DNA from: Candidatus Dormiibacterota bacterium
GTDB lineage: Bacteria > Chloroflexota > Dormibacteria > Aeolococcales > Aeolococcaceae
Length of the DNA: 64,000 bases
Direction: 5' to 3'
Assembly: GCA_003162415.1 (NCBI GenBank)
Contig: PMOL01000005.1
Coordinates: 341,836-405,835, forward strand
The first letter of the stretch is position 1, and the number at the start of each line of letters is the position of its first letter. Positions 56,901 to 64,000 of the stretch are shown here, piece by piece. The position numbers and the translations under genes are program-made. A model generated the notes under the pieces. It saw only the letters and a program-made list of their open reading frames with translations, made no database searches and had not been told where the DNA came from.

Positions 56901-57860
56901 GGCGCTGTTGCACCGAGCACAAGCGTTCTGGGATCATCCATCGACGACGCGCGACTGCAACGCGCGGCCCGGCAACCCGACCTGTGCATCGCCGATTACA
57001 CGCAGGCCCTCCAGGAATTCCCCTCGTACTACGCGGCGTACGTGGGTCGCGGCGATTGTTACCTGAACGGCGGACAGAATGGCGGGGCGGCGGTGCACGA
57101 CTACTCAGAGGCGATCGCGCTGTCGCCACGGAGTCCCGACCTCTATCTTCGCCGCGCGGTCGCATATCGCGTCATCGGTAACGTCGCCGCAGCGACGGCC
57201 GATTACATGCACGCTGCGTTGATTCCTTCAGCGACCGCCAACCAGCAGCTCACCGCCATCGACGGGCTCGTTGCGATCTCCGATTTCGCTGACGCCCAGA
57301 CCGTCTATCAACGCGCGCAGTTGCTCGACCCGGGGACCTCGCTGCTCTACGTCGCGGGTGGTGACCTCGCCACCGCCACCGGCAACCTGACGCTCGCGGA
57401 CCAGGACTACGAGCTAGCCCTGGCCGATGCGCTCACCAAGGCGGATAACACGCAGGTGCTCGCTCACGAGTGCCAGGGAGAAGTGCTCCGGCATGAATAC
57501 GCGCTGGCGCTCGCGGATTGCACGAGCGCGGCGACGAACTCCAGCTCGGGATCGGGGGCCTACGACGACCTTGCGGAAGCCAACCTCGCCCTCGGCAACC
57601 CGGGAGCCGCTCTCACCGGCATCGATTCCGCGATCGCCAACTTCATCGGCAATGCGAACGCCTACACCCAGACGGCGGGAGTCGACGGGTTCGGCTTGTC
57701 GAACCTGCTCGCAGCGAAGGGGTGGATTCAGATCCAGCTCGGTCAGACTCAGGCAGCCGTCGAAACCTTCAACCAGGCGTTGGGCGCGCTTCCGGGCCCT
57801 GCGCCTGACACGCGTGCGCGCATCAAGGCGTACATCGAGACAGCAAAGAAAGATGAATGA
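53919..57860 (+). CDS. Giant multi-TM protein (GT-C/YfhO-like) fused to C-terminal TPR domain
   Basis: 1313 aa; ~12 N-terminal TM, extracytoplasmic region, further TM (RIGEGIALVVLVATIWLAV), lipobox-like ALILASCGQS, then TPR-like repeats. Confidence 0.75.
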   Translation: MSRVLTARDSRAVAWLTEKGRWISDRPWAMVVVLALVGLGIRHAWLSTNPLSAGDWHWPDNPVLANYSPWPSVWDSSLGLGGENRFSAAFRFPIYAIAGLFAVLGAGWTVTEKLLYFVPFAVLLPVGGWLLAREIMGRTKWALLTPVLLLGSTYFMLESDGEVPLALGEIVSFFVLIAFLKTVRRFSFRWALFTGLLLSVVALYDVRPAYLCVLLMAMYFVIVSVAERNWQSFLRRTALGAVAGAVFLGLQAFWLVPLLTYHGGVGLPIPQAPNFNVLTLGHGITGVDAFWTGSTPAQLVQAPLNPAYMILPLLALTPVLARRMRPEVLWLVVAALLFAFFAKTDNAPLGGVYDWMYIHVPGWKLFREGSKFLYIVMLAYAILIPIALAGAFEWVGAHLPALRARMLRAGAALALVGVVALSGWSVVVLQSGALGSTTQPTPEPAAYVAFSRILAADTRPGPVLWFGQPLVGNSIHNHHFLIASPTHPAVNLTGKFGGSRTNQRDPFQLYCPDNVIAYCYVDPHLFPYLVQMAGAGYVVVPGGQGEGSLPAGVTRAWLQEQMSQMFGSPTILGSGSTSIWVWRMSSPEPAVTTAPAVAEVDSGTWATPEILPALEALNIPVAYRESFDNNQYPVAPANLPDKVSVLPYVNNTCLSDFAGTAAVMAQTTAPSIALTINGGQLSLPLLTAQGLPRANGWNLYGPFQATSGNKIAIATAATATAVTLGPCLSWSSLTATALGVRTTAVSDITLTSSDEQITASTDSVNGKWVELRRYYDPGWRLDTHKPVSLGDGLFNLYHLDSTQSSSPTLSFTYSTLPYERIGEGIALVVLVATIWLAVRVPRRFRDVATATSAPIGQATFPPSRLATWIGSIGLAMLAVTAVAMALEWFGVPSIFAVVAVAPDPYSVDIGYGGVAIALLLISVAVRFVAGFGARSEPTDEQRAEPHAPEPAVPQTPTRVGAGVASVAVAGALILASCGQSAGDFQNLITQAQQAGAVAPSTSVLGSSIDDARLQRAARQPDLCIADYTQALQEFPSYYAAYVGRGDCYLNGGQNGGAAVHDYSEAIALSPRSPDLYLRRAVAYRVIGNVAAATADYMHAALIPSATANQQLTAIDGLVAISDFADAQTVYQRAQLLDPGTSLLYVAGGDLATATGNLTLADQDYELALADALTKADNTQVLAHECQGEVLRHEYALALADCTSAATNSSSGSGAYDDLAEANLALGNPGAALTGIDSAIANFIGNANAYTQTAGVDGFGLSNLLAAKGWIQIQLGQTQAAVETFNQALGALPGPAPDTRARIKAYIETAKKDE

Positions 57861-58866
57861 GATCGCACCAGGAGACCCGTTGCCCATGAACGAACTCGCT
57901 CCGAAATCAATCGTTCCCGGACGCCCGGACCGCGTCCTCCTCCTCGGCGTCGCTCGTTCGGGAACCCGCTGGCTGGCGACCGCGCTCGGCCACGCCGACG
58001 CGACGCGCGTCGTCAAGGAGCCGGACAACGTCGATGCCGACCCGACCGGGACCGGCGTGAGCCGCTTTGGGTTTGGCCCGTACCCGATGATCGGGCTCGA
58101 CGAGGAGGCCCCGCAGTTCCGCGCGCTCTGGGACCTCTCCTTCAGCGATCGTGTGCCCAACAAGCCGGGTTTGCGACGGAGTGCCGCCCGTGCCGCACTG
58201 CGTCTGCCCCGCGGCATCCGCGACCCGCTTCTGCGGCGCACTGCTCAGGCGATGTCGGCGCTTCCGGGACGCTCACCGCACGTGCTCGTCAAATCGATTT
58301 ACGCGCACTTCTACGTCGAATGGCTGATAGAGCGCTACGAGCCACGCGTGGTGGTGATCCAGCGCAACCCGCTCAACACCATCTCCTCGTGGATCGAGCT
58401 CGGGGTTCACGGGTTCGACCTGTTCGACCGGCCCGCGATCCGCGAGCGCTATCTCGAACCGCTGGGCATCAGTGCGCCAGACGCGAACGCGAGCGTCACC
58501 GAGAGAACCGCGGCGTGGGTCGGTCTGCTGACCACGGTGCTCGGCGGCCACGTGGAACGACACCCCGAGTGGTTGCTGGTCACCCACGAGGAACTCTGCG
58601 TCGACCCGCTGGTGCGGATCCGTGAGGTGTGCGACCAGGTCGGCTTGACGTGGAGCGAGGGTATTGAACGGTTTCTCACCGAATCCAACCGCCCAGGCGA
58701 AGGGTTCAGCCACATACGGGTCACCCGCGAGCAACCGAACCGGTGGCGCAAGCGCCTCAGCGAACAGCAGCTCGAAGAGATCGAAGGGGTGCTTGCTCAG
58801 TATCCGTCGCGGGGATGGATTCGTGCGCCAGAGCGCCAACCGGAGATGGCAGGCGACGCGCGCTGA
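57853..58866 (+). CDS. Sulfotransferase family protein (subfamily B, copy 3)
   Basis: VLLLGVARSGTRWLATALG, EPDNVDADPTG, GFGPYPMIGLD, VVIQRNPLNTISSW; 8-bp overlap with preceding gene. Confidence 0.82.
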   Translation: MNEIAPGDPLPMNELAPKSIVPGRPDRVLLLGVARSGTRWLATALGHADATRVVKEPDNVDADPTGTGVSRFGFGPYPMIGLDEEAPQFRALWDLSFSDRVPNKPGLRRSAARAALRLPRGIRDPLLRRTAQAMSALPGRSPHVLVKSIYAHFYVEWLIERYEPRVVVIQRNPLNTISSWIELGVHGFDLFDRPAIRERYLEPLGISAPDANASVTERTAAWVGLLTTVLGGHVERHPEWLLVTHEELCVDPLVRIREVCDQVGLTWSEGIERFLTESNRPGEGFSHIRVTREQPNRWRKRLSEQQLEEIEGVLAQYPSRGWIRAPERQPEMAGDAR

Positions 58867-58869
58867 CGG

Positions 58870-59826
58870 TCAGTAGGCCTCGGGTCCCCAGCCGCCCAGC
58901 GGGAACTCGGCAAGCACGGCCCGCGCCTCTGCGATTTGCGCGGGCGTGAGCCTGCGCGCGAACTGCGTGGTCGCCTCGCTCCTCCGGCTGCTGCCGGTTG
59001 TCGACGTTGCCGCGTTGGGATGCACTCGCTGGCTGCCGCCGAACACCGTGAAGCTGGGGTCGTCCGACTTGGTCACGTACTCCTCCATCGCGCTGGTCCA
59101 GCCAAGCCCGAGCTCTCGGGTGAGAGCCTTGAACTTCGGCAACGGGTCGAGGCAGAGGGCGTCGTGGGAGGCGACGATCCATTCGGGGTGGCGGTCCGCC
59201 GCCTGCTTGAGCCCGGTGGTGAGCAGTCCGACATTCCAGGCAACCCGGGTCACCTCGGATGCCTCGTCACCTGGCGTGGTCATCCCGAGCGGGGCGACCA
59301 CCAACCGATTGACAGCGGAGAGATCACCAATGTTGCGCTTGGCATAGAGACCGAGCACTGCGCAACTGGAGATGGTGTTGAGTGGATTGCGCCGCATGAT
59401 CACCATCTTTGGCGCGTAACGCTGCGCGATCCAATCCAGCGAGAAGGTCGAGTTCACCGACTTGACAATCACATTGCGTGGACGCTTGCGGAGCTGGCTC
59501 GTGCCCATCGCGAGGCTCGCAACCAGGCCGTCCCGAACCCCCTTGGGCATGCGGGATACGCGCCGGCCGGCCGCGCGCACGCTCTCGGCGCGCGCCATCG
59601 GCCAGCCGCCGACAAAGGCGAGGTCCCAGAGCTGCCGGTACCAAAAGCTGCGCTGGTCCGGCGGCAGCGCGGGATGCGAGCCCAGCCGCGCCGCAACCAT
59701 GGCGCCGAGCACGTCCGAAGCGGGGCCGTCCGGCTCGAACACCGCCTGGGCACCTTCGGCACGTCCGAGAACGTTCGCGGCCCATGTGCTTCCACACCGG
59801 GCGGTCCCGGTGAGTAGAACCCTCAT
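58870..59826 (-). CDS. Sulfotransferase family protein (subfamily A, copy 3)
   Basis: MRVLLTGTARCGSTWAANVLGRAEG, EPDGPASDVLGAMVAARLGSHP, VIMRRNPLNTISS. Confidence 0.82.
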   Translation of the reverse strand: MRVLLTGTARCGSTWAANVLGRAEGAQAVFEPDGPASDVLGAMVAARLGSHPALPPDQRSFWYRQLWDLAFVGGWPMARAESVRAAGRRVSRMPKGVRDGLVASLAMGTSQLRKRPRNVIVKSVNSTFSLDWIAQRYAPKMVIMRRNPLNTISSCAVLGLYAKRNIGDLSAVNRLVVAPLGMTTPGDEASEVTRVAWNVGLLTTGLKQAADRHPEWIVASHDALCLDPLPKFKALTRELGLGWTSAMEEYVTKSDDPSFTVFGGSQRVHPNAATSTTGSSRRSEATTQFARRLTPAQIAEARAVLAEFPLGGWGPEAY

Positions 59827-59839
59827 CGGCTGCCGCTGC

Positions 59840-61897
59840 CTACTTGAATGTGGCGACCACAGCAGCCCAGACCTGCGAGTTCGAGAGCGTCCCCGAGAAC
59901 GAGAACGCGCCCGTCGACGAGACGGCCTCGTGGCCGCCCTGCTCCGAGTTCTGGTGGTTCGACGCCGAGTTACGCAGCAGTGCGTCGGCGGCGAATCCCG
60001 AGGTGATCCCGCTGATGCTCGCGGTTGTGGTCACGAAGCCGATATCTCCGATGACGACCTCGTTGGCGCTGGTTGTCGCCCCGGTCGTCCCGCTATTCGG
60101 CGCCGTGGTCGTGCCCGATGCGGACTTCGCCTGATCGAGCGCTGAAGCTCCGCTGATCTCATAGAAACGTACCACCGGATTGACGCTCGTGGAGTAGGTG
60201 ACCGTCACCGAGGTCACGCCGGCTGCCGCGCCGGGTGCATACCAGACGGCTGCGCCGATTCGGGTCGTCGGATTGACACTCGTTGCCTGCGTCCAGACAT
60301 CGTTCATGTTGTCAGTCACCCCGGTGACGGTGCCCGAAGCGTGGCCGCTGCCTGCGTCGAACTCCGTCGAGACAGCGAGCAGATCTCCCGCCGACGTGGC
60401 GCCCGTCGTCGACAGGGTGAAGGACGTGCCCACGGCCTGCGCTCCCATCGCCACGTCCTGAACAACTGCCGGAGGTGCTCCCGACGGCGCCAGGGCGACG
60501 TTCTCGGTTGTGGTGTTGCCAGAGGTAACGAGCACGCCGTTCAGCGTTTGTGTCCCATACCCGGTATCCGAGAAGGTCATCGAATATGATCCGACCGCAA
60601 CGTTGTCGAACGCGTAGTCGCCGATTCCGTCAGTGGTTGCATTGGTGCCGCTGCATGTGCACGTCACTGTGGCGCCGGGCAGCGGCGGGTTGCCCGCCTG
60701 CGTACTGGTCACTTGGCCCTGGATCGTGCCTTTGCCACCGCCACCTCCGCAGGACCCGTCCGCAAACGCCGGGGTGATGTCGTCGGTCGAGGTCCAGCCG
60801 GGTCCGCCCGAGTTGTTGAGGTAGTCCACTCCGTAGGCCGTTTCGATGCCATGGAGGATCCCGAACTCATCCCCGAACCCCGCGAACGACCCGCACGAGT
60901 TCTGACTGATCACGAGCGTGACGATGTGGCCGCCGCACGAGGTGCCGCCCCACGGCGGGCATGCGACGTCAGCAATTGCGCTTTCGTCCCAGGTGATGAT
61001 GACGATCCCATTGCCTTGCGTGTACCACTTCGACGAGAGCACCGTGGGCAGGTTGTTTGCCAGCCACGTGTCGCCCTGCGCGACGAGGTTGTTGAGGGGC
61101 GCGCAGCGGCTGTGCATATCGTCACAGGCGCTCGGCGTGATCCAGACGAAGTCGGGAGGGCTGCTGCTGTTGAGATCAGCAGAGAAGCTCGACTGGATAT
61201 AAGGGACGACGTTGGCATTGCACTCGGTGGTTTTGCCAATGATCTGCTCGAAGTAGATGAACGGGTTGTGGTCCTGCTCGTATCCGTTGGTGCCGGCTCC
61301 GTGACCCGTATAGCAAGTCTGCCCGGATGCCAGACCGTCCATGTATGCCTTCCACGTCGTTCCGACGCCGTCGAGCTCGTTGACCAGTGTCGGATCTGGG
61401 TAGGGCCGGTTGACCCCGCTGTGATCGCAGCCTGAGATGGCGTCCATGTAGTCGTGAGGGCTGTCGTGCTGAATCGAGTACCAGTTGGTCAGCGATGTGT
61501 ACTTGTCAGCGCCAATCAGTGTGTTGTTGATGTAAGGAGCTTTCGGGTTGCCGATGACGTACGGAGTCGCATCGGTCGCGCTGTAGGCGGTGTTCTCCAT
61601 CATGATCTCCATGATGTGAGGTGGCGTCGCCGGCGGCGGGTTGGGATCATGAGTCACCAGGTATCCCGGGGGGCACGTTGCCGGGCCAGTCGTGGCAGAG
61701 GCGCCACTGATCGATGACGTCCCGTTCATCGCAGCCAAGGTGGAGGCGGTTGTGGCCGGATGGGCGGAAGGGGTCGCTGCCCCAGTGTTCGCAGCGCCCG
61801 CCTGCGTCGTCAGGGCGCTGAGGGCGACGAATACGCCACCCGCCAAACCAATCGAACGGCGAATGACGCGCCGACCTGTACCAAAACTCATAAGCAC
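59840..61897 (-). CDS. Secreted phosphoesterase-family protein (acid phosphatase/phospholipase C-like) with C-terminal carboxypeptidase-regulatory-like and beta domains
   Basis: Signal peptide; PHIMEIMMENTAYSATDATPYVIGNPKAPYINN, QHDSPHDYMDAISG, IVIITWDESA; GTIQGQVTSTQAGNPPLPGATVTCTCSGTNATTDGIGDYAFDNVAVGSYSMTFSDTGY. Confidence 0.8.
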   Translation of the reverse strand: MLMSFGTGRRVIRRSIGLAGGVFVALSALTTQAGAANTGAATPSAHPATTASTLAAMNGTSSISGASATTGPATCPPGYLVTHDPNPPPATPPHIMEIMMENTAYSATDATPYVIGNPKAPYINNTLIGADKYTSLTNWYSIQHDSPHDYMDAISGCDHSGVNRPYPDPTLVNELDGVGTTWKAYMDGLASGQTCYTGHGAGTNGYEQDHNPFIYFEQIIGKTTECNANVVPYIQSSFSADLNSSSPPDFVWITPSACDDMHSRCAPLNNLVAQGDTWLANNLPTVLSSKWYTQGNGIVIITWDESAIADVACPPWGGTSCGGHIVTLVISQNSCGSFAGFGDEFGILHGIETAYGVDYLNNSGGPGWTSTDDITPAFADGSCGGGGGKGTIQGQVTSTQAGNPPLPGATVTCTCSGTNATTDGIGDYAFDNVAVGSYSMTFSDTGYGTQTLNGVLVTSGNTTTENVALAPSGAPPAVVQDVAMGAQAVGTSFTLSTTGATSAGDLLAVSTEFDAGSGHASGTVTGVTDNMNDVWTQATSVNPTTRIGAAVWYAPGAAAGVTSVTVTYSTSVNPVVRFYEISGASALDQAKSASGTTTAPNSGTTGATTSANEVVIGDIGFVTTTASISGITSGFAADALLRNSASNHQNSEQGGHEAVSSTGAFSFSGTLSNSQVWAAVVATFK

Positions 61898-62221
61898 AAC
61901 CTTCCCCGGACCGCCCCGTTACTCATACGCATCATACAGGCTCATAGGGCGCCTCGGCCGCGACGAAAAACCGCGGTCCAGTCAGCGGGCAGCCCAGAGA
62001 ACCTCGTCGTGCATTAGTGGCGGTGAGCGCAGCCACGTGGCCGTCACATGATTCGAACAGTCGTTCGTCGCATGGCGTACCAGCGTCGTGTCGTCCGATC
62101 TCGAAGCCGTGTCATTTCCCCTGGGTTGTTGTGATTGTGTGTCCGGTCAAATCGCCGACCTGTCACATTCCGGTTGCTCATCGTCCGATCGGCAAGCGCG
62201 AATCGATGGCACGGTCGAGCC

Positions 62222-63250
62222 ATGAAGATTCCCATCGCTCGCTTGGCCGTCGTTGCCGCCGTAGGAACCGTTGCTCTCATGGCGCAGGCCGGATTGGCAC
62301 CCGCATCGGCCGCCGTCCCGACTCCGACGGCCCTCCTCACGAGTCACCCCAGCAATCACTCCAGCACGCACCCCAGCCTAGCTCACACCTCGGCGCTCGC
62401 CTCGAAGGCGACACCAGCACTTCGCGGTACGGTCGGCCACGGCCGCGCACCTGCCGGCAGCGTGCACGCTGCGGTGACCGCATCTGGAGCCCAATGCGAT
62501 GGCATCACCAATAACACGCCGCTGATTCAAGCGGCGGTGGACACGGCCGGCAAGCACCCGGGTGGAGTCGTCAGCCTCCCAGCTGGTGTCTGTGTCCTCC
62601 AGGGCAACATCCACCTCAACACCGTCTACGGCGTGACCGTCGAGGGAGCCGGGGCGACCGCGACGTTCCTGGTCCAACACGCGGATCAGAATATCTTCCA
62701 GATCACCTCGGACGGTAACACCGTCGAAAATCTGAACCTCAATACGTACTCCTTCAACCCCGGCCTCATCCCGATCCGAAAGAGCCCTGTCCCCGCGGTC
62801 CTTTTCAGCAACGCTGACAACACGACTGTGATGAATGTCACTGCCGAGACCGGCTCGGGCTTCGGGATGCGGCTGACCGGGCCGAACCCCTGCTACTACT
62901 TTCCGATCACTGGGAGTGTGGTGTCGAACGTGGTCATGGTCAACCATGGCACCGGCGGCTTTGCAGCGGTGGACATCGACTGCCAGAACGGCGCGCGGCT
63001 GTCGAACATCACAATCCATGGCGGCATCCTGGCGCTGTACAACGACACCAACACGATCCTGAATACTGAGACCTACTACGGCATCAACCGCTGCCAGCCG
63101 GCCTGGTTTGTGACCGGCCCGGCCAGCAACATCCTCATCGAGAACGTGCTCACCTACGCCGGCGCGGGCACGATCCACGGATCGACCCGCGGCGCCGCCA
63201 CCGGGATCACCGTCACCAACCAGAGGTTCGGCTCGACGCTGCACTGCTAG
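62222..63250 (+). CDS. Secreted right-handed parallel beta-helix protein
   Basis: Signal peptide; QCDGITNNTPLIQAAVDTAGKHPGGVVSLPAGVCVLQGNIHL; beta-helix repeats (NTVENLNLNTYSF, SVVSNVVMVNHGT, SNILIENVLTYAG). Confidence 0.8.
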   Translation: MKIPIARLAVVAAVGTVALMAQAGLAPASAAVPTPTALLTSHPSNHSSTHPSLAHTSALASKATPALRGTVGHGRAPAGSVHAAVTASGAQCDGITNNTPLIQAAVDTAGKHPGGVVSLPAGVCVLQGNIHLNTVYGVTVEGAGATATFLVQHADQNIFQITSDGNTVENLNLNTYSFNPGLIPIRKSPVPAVLFSNADNTTVMNVTAETGSGFGMRLTGPNPCYYFPITGSVVSNVVMVNHGTGGFAAVDIDCQNGARLSNITIHGGILALYNDTNTILNTETYYGINRCQPAWFVTGPASNILIENVLTYAGAGTIHGSTRGAATGITVTNQRFGSTLHC

Positions 63251-63278
63251 AGCCCGGCAACGTCGATTAGGACACTCG

Positions 63279-63318
63279 AGCTCCTACCGCTGAGGAATCT
63301 CCCTCGGCGGTAGGAGCT
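63279..63318 (+). terminator. Strong stem-loop terminator
   Basis: AGCTCCTACCGC-tgagg-aatctc-cctcg-GCGGTAGGAGCT downstream of 63250 stop. Confidence 0.75.
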
Positions 63319-63507
63319 TCGTCGTTCTGGGGACCGTCGACACCGGACGACTGCGACTGCCGAGTTCAATTCCCCGCTAGCAAACCCCTGGCCCCGCAGC
63401 GCATTATTTGCGGAGTTCGCTTCGGGAAGGCTCGGGGCTAGAAAGGGGATTTGCGGACGTGCTCCAGTTGCCATCTGGGCAATGGAGCTGTCCGGTAAGT
63501 GGGGCCA

Positions 63508-64000
63508 GTGGGGAGACAGGGGAACTTGAGGGGGAATCAGAGGCAACCAGGGCGCGTGTCGCGTTCTCGGCGAGCGATTGCGGTGGCGTCGGCTTGGCTC
63601 GTCGCCATGGCCTTCTTCGTCGTGGTGCCGCAGACGCCGGTAGCGGCTTCCGGCCAGGCGAGCCCGACGATCAGCACGGCGTTGAATCTGAGTTCGATCG
63701 CGGCTGGAGGCACGGACTTCGATACCGCATCGCTGAGCGGGTTCGCGGCGGGCGGGAGCGGGTCGACGGTGATCTACACGGTGTACAGCGACAACGCCTG
63801 CTCGCTCAACGCCCGGACCGCGGGCAGCGTCGCGGTCGATGAGAGCACTGGGGCGGTGCCGAACTCGAGCACGCTGAGCTTCCCGACGGTGGGCACCTTC
63901 TACTGGCAGGCGTCGTTCTCCGGGGACGCCAACAACGCAGCGTCGACGAGCAGCTGCAGCAGCGAGCCCCTGACCGTGGGCCAGGCGAGCCCGACGATCA
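63508..64000 (+). CDS. Secreted Ig-like repeat protein, truncated by window end
   Basis: Frame open to window edge; signal peptide AIAVASAWLVAMAFFVVVPQTPVAASGQ; GTFYWQASFSGDANNAASTSSCSSEPLTVGQASPTI matches Ig-like repeat style of 34575..36191; exact start uncertain. Confidence 0.65.
   Translation, partial: MGRQGNLRGNQRQPGRVSRSRRAIAVASAWLVAMAFFVVVPQTPVAASGQASPTISTALNLSSIAAGGTDFDTASLSGFAAGGSGSTVIYTVYSDNACSLNARTAGSVAVDESTGAVPNSSTLSFPTVGTFYWQASFSGDANNAASTSSCSSEPLTVGQASPTI

Noticed and set aside
63408-63842. 144-aa ORF listed in the track
   Set aside because: Wrong frame; the adjacent frame encodes a signal peptide and Ig-like repeat continuing past the window end
1-64000. CRISPR arrays, transposases, integrases or prophage genes
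   Set aside because: None recognised on reading the window; the surface-glycan region has no obvious mobile-element boundaries

Overview
High-GC bacterial chromosomal window. No rRNA, confident tRNA, CRISPR array, transposase or integrase was seen. It has three main parts. (1) ~0.2-16 kb: two aromatic-catabolism loci. The first is a tightly coupled protocatechuate/beta-ketoadipate operon (CoA-transferase A/B, thiolase, pcaH, pcaG, pcaB, pcaD, pcaC, IclR regulator) preceded by two GTTC-N7-GAAC palindromes. The second is a divergent acyl-CoA-type cluster: monooxygenase/Old-Yellow-Enzyme fusion, aryl-CoA ligase, enoyl-CoA hydratase, RidA, acyl-CoA dehydrogenase and a creatininase-family protein. 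It resembles the 2-aminobenzoyl-CoA (anthranilate) or salicylyl-CoA hybrid pathways. (2) ~16-34 kb: mostly housekeeping or regulatory genes (two-component system, orphan Flp pilin, MFS pump, aldo/keto reductase, GGDEF-EAL protein, HtrA-like protease, TMEM175-like protein, LCP protein, GT39, acetyl-CoA synthetase, acetate transporter). (3) ~34-64 kb: a cell-surface region with six sulfotransferases in two subfamilies (three on the minus strand, three on the plus strand), a CysQ-like PAP phosphatase, a MacAB-like exporter coupled to one sulfotransferase, several glycosyltransferases, a flippase, a giant membrane protein with a fused TPR domain, two secreted beta-helix proteins, and secreted proteins, two of which share a C-terminal 'GVQGITTPGTG + hydrophobic helix + basic tail' signature. 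The best candidates for something undescribed are the putative GVQGITTPGTG sorting signal and the sulfated-glycan/sulfated-product export locus. All assignments come from reading the translated sequence by eye; no database search was run.
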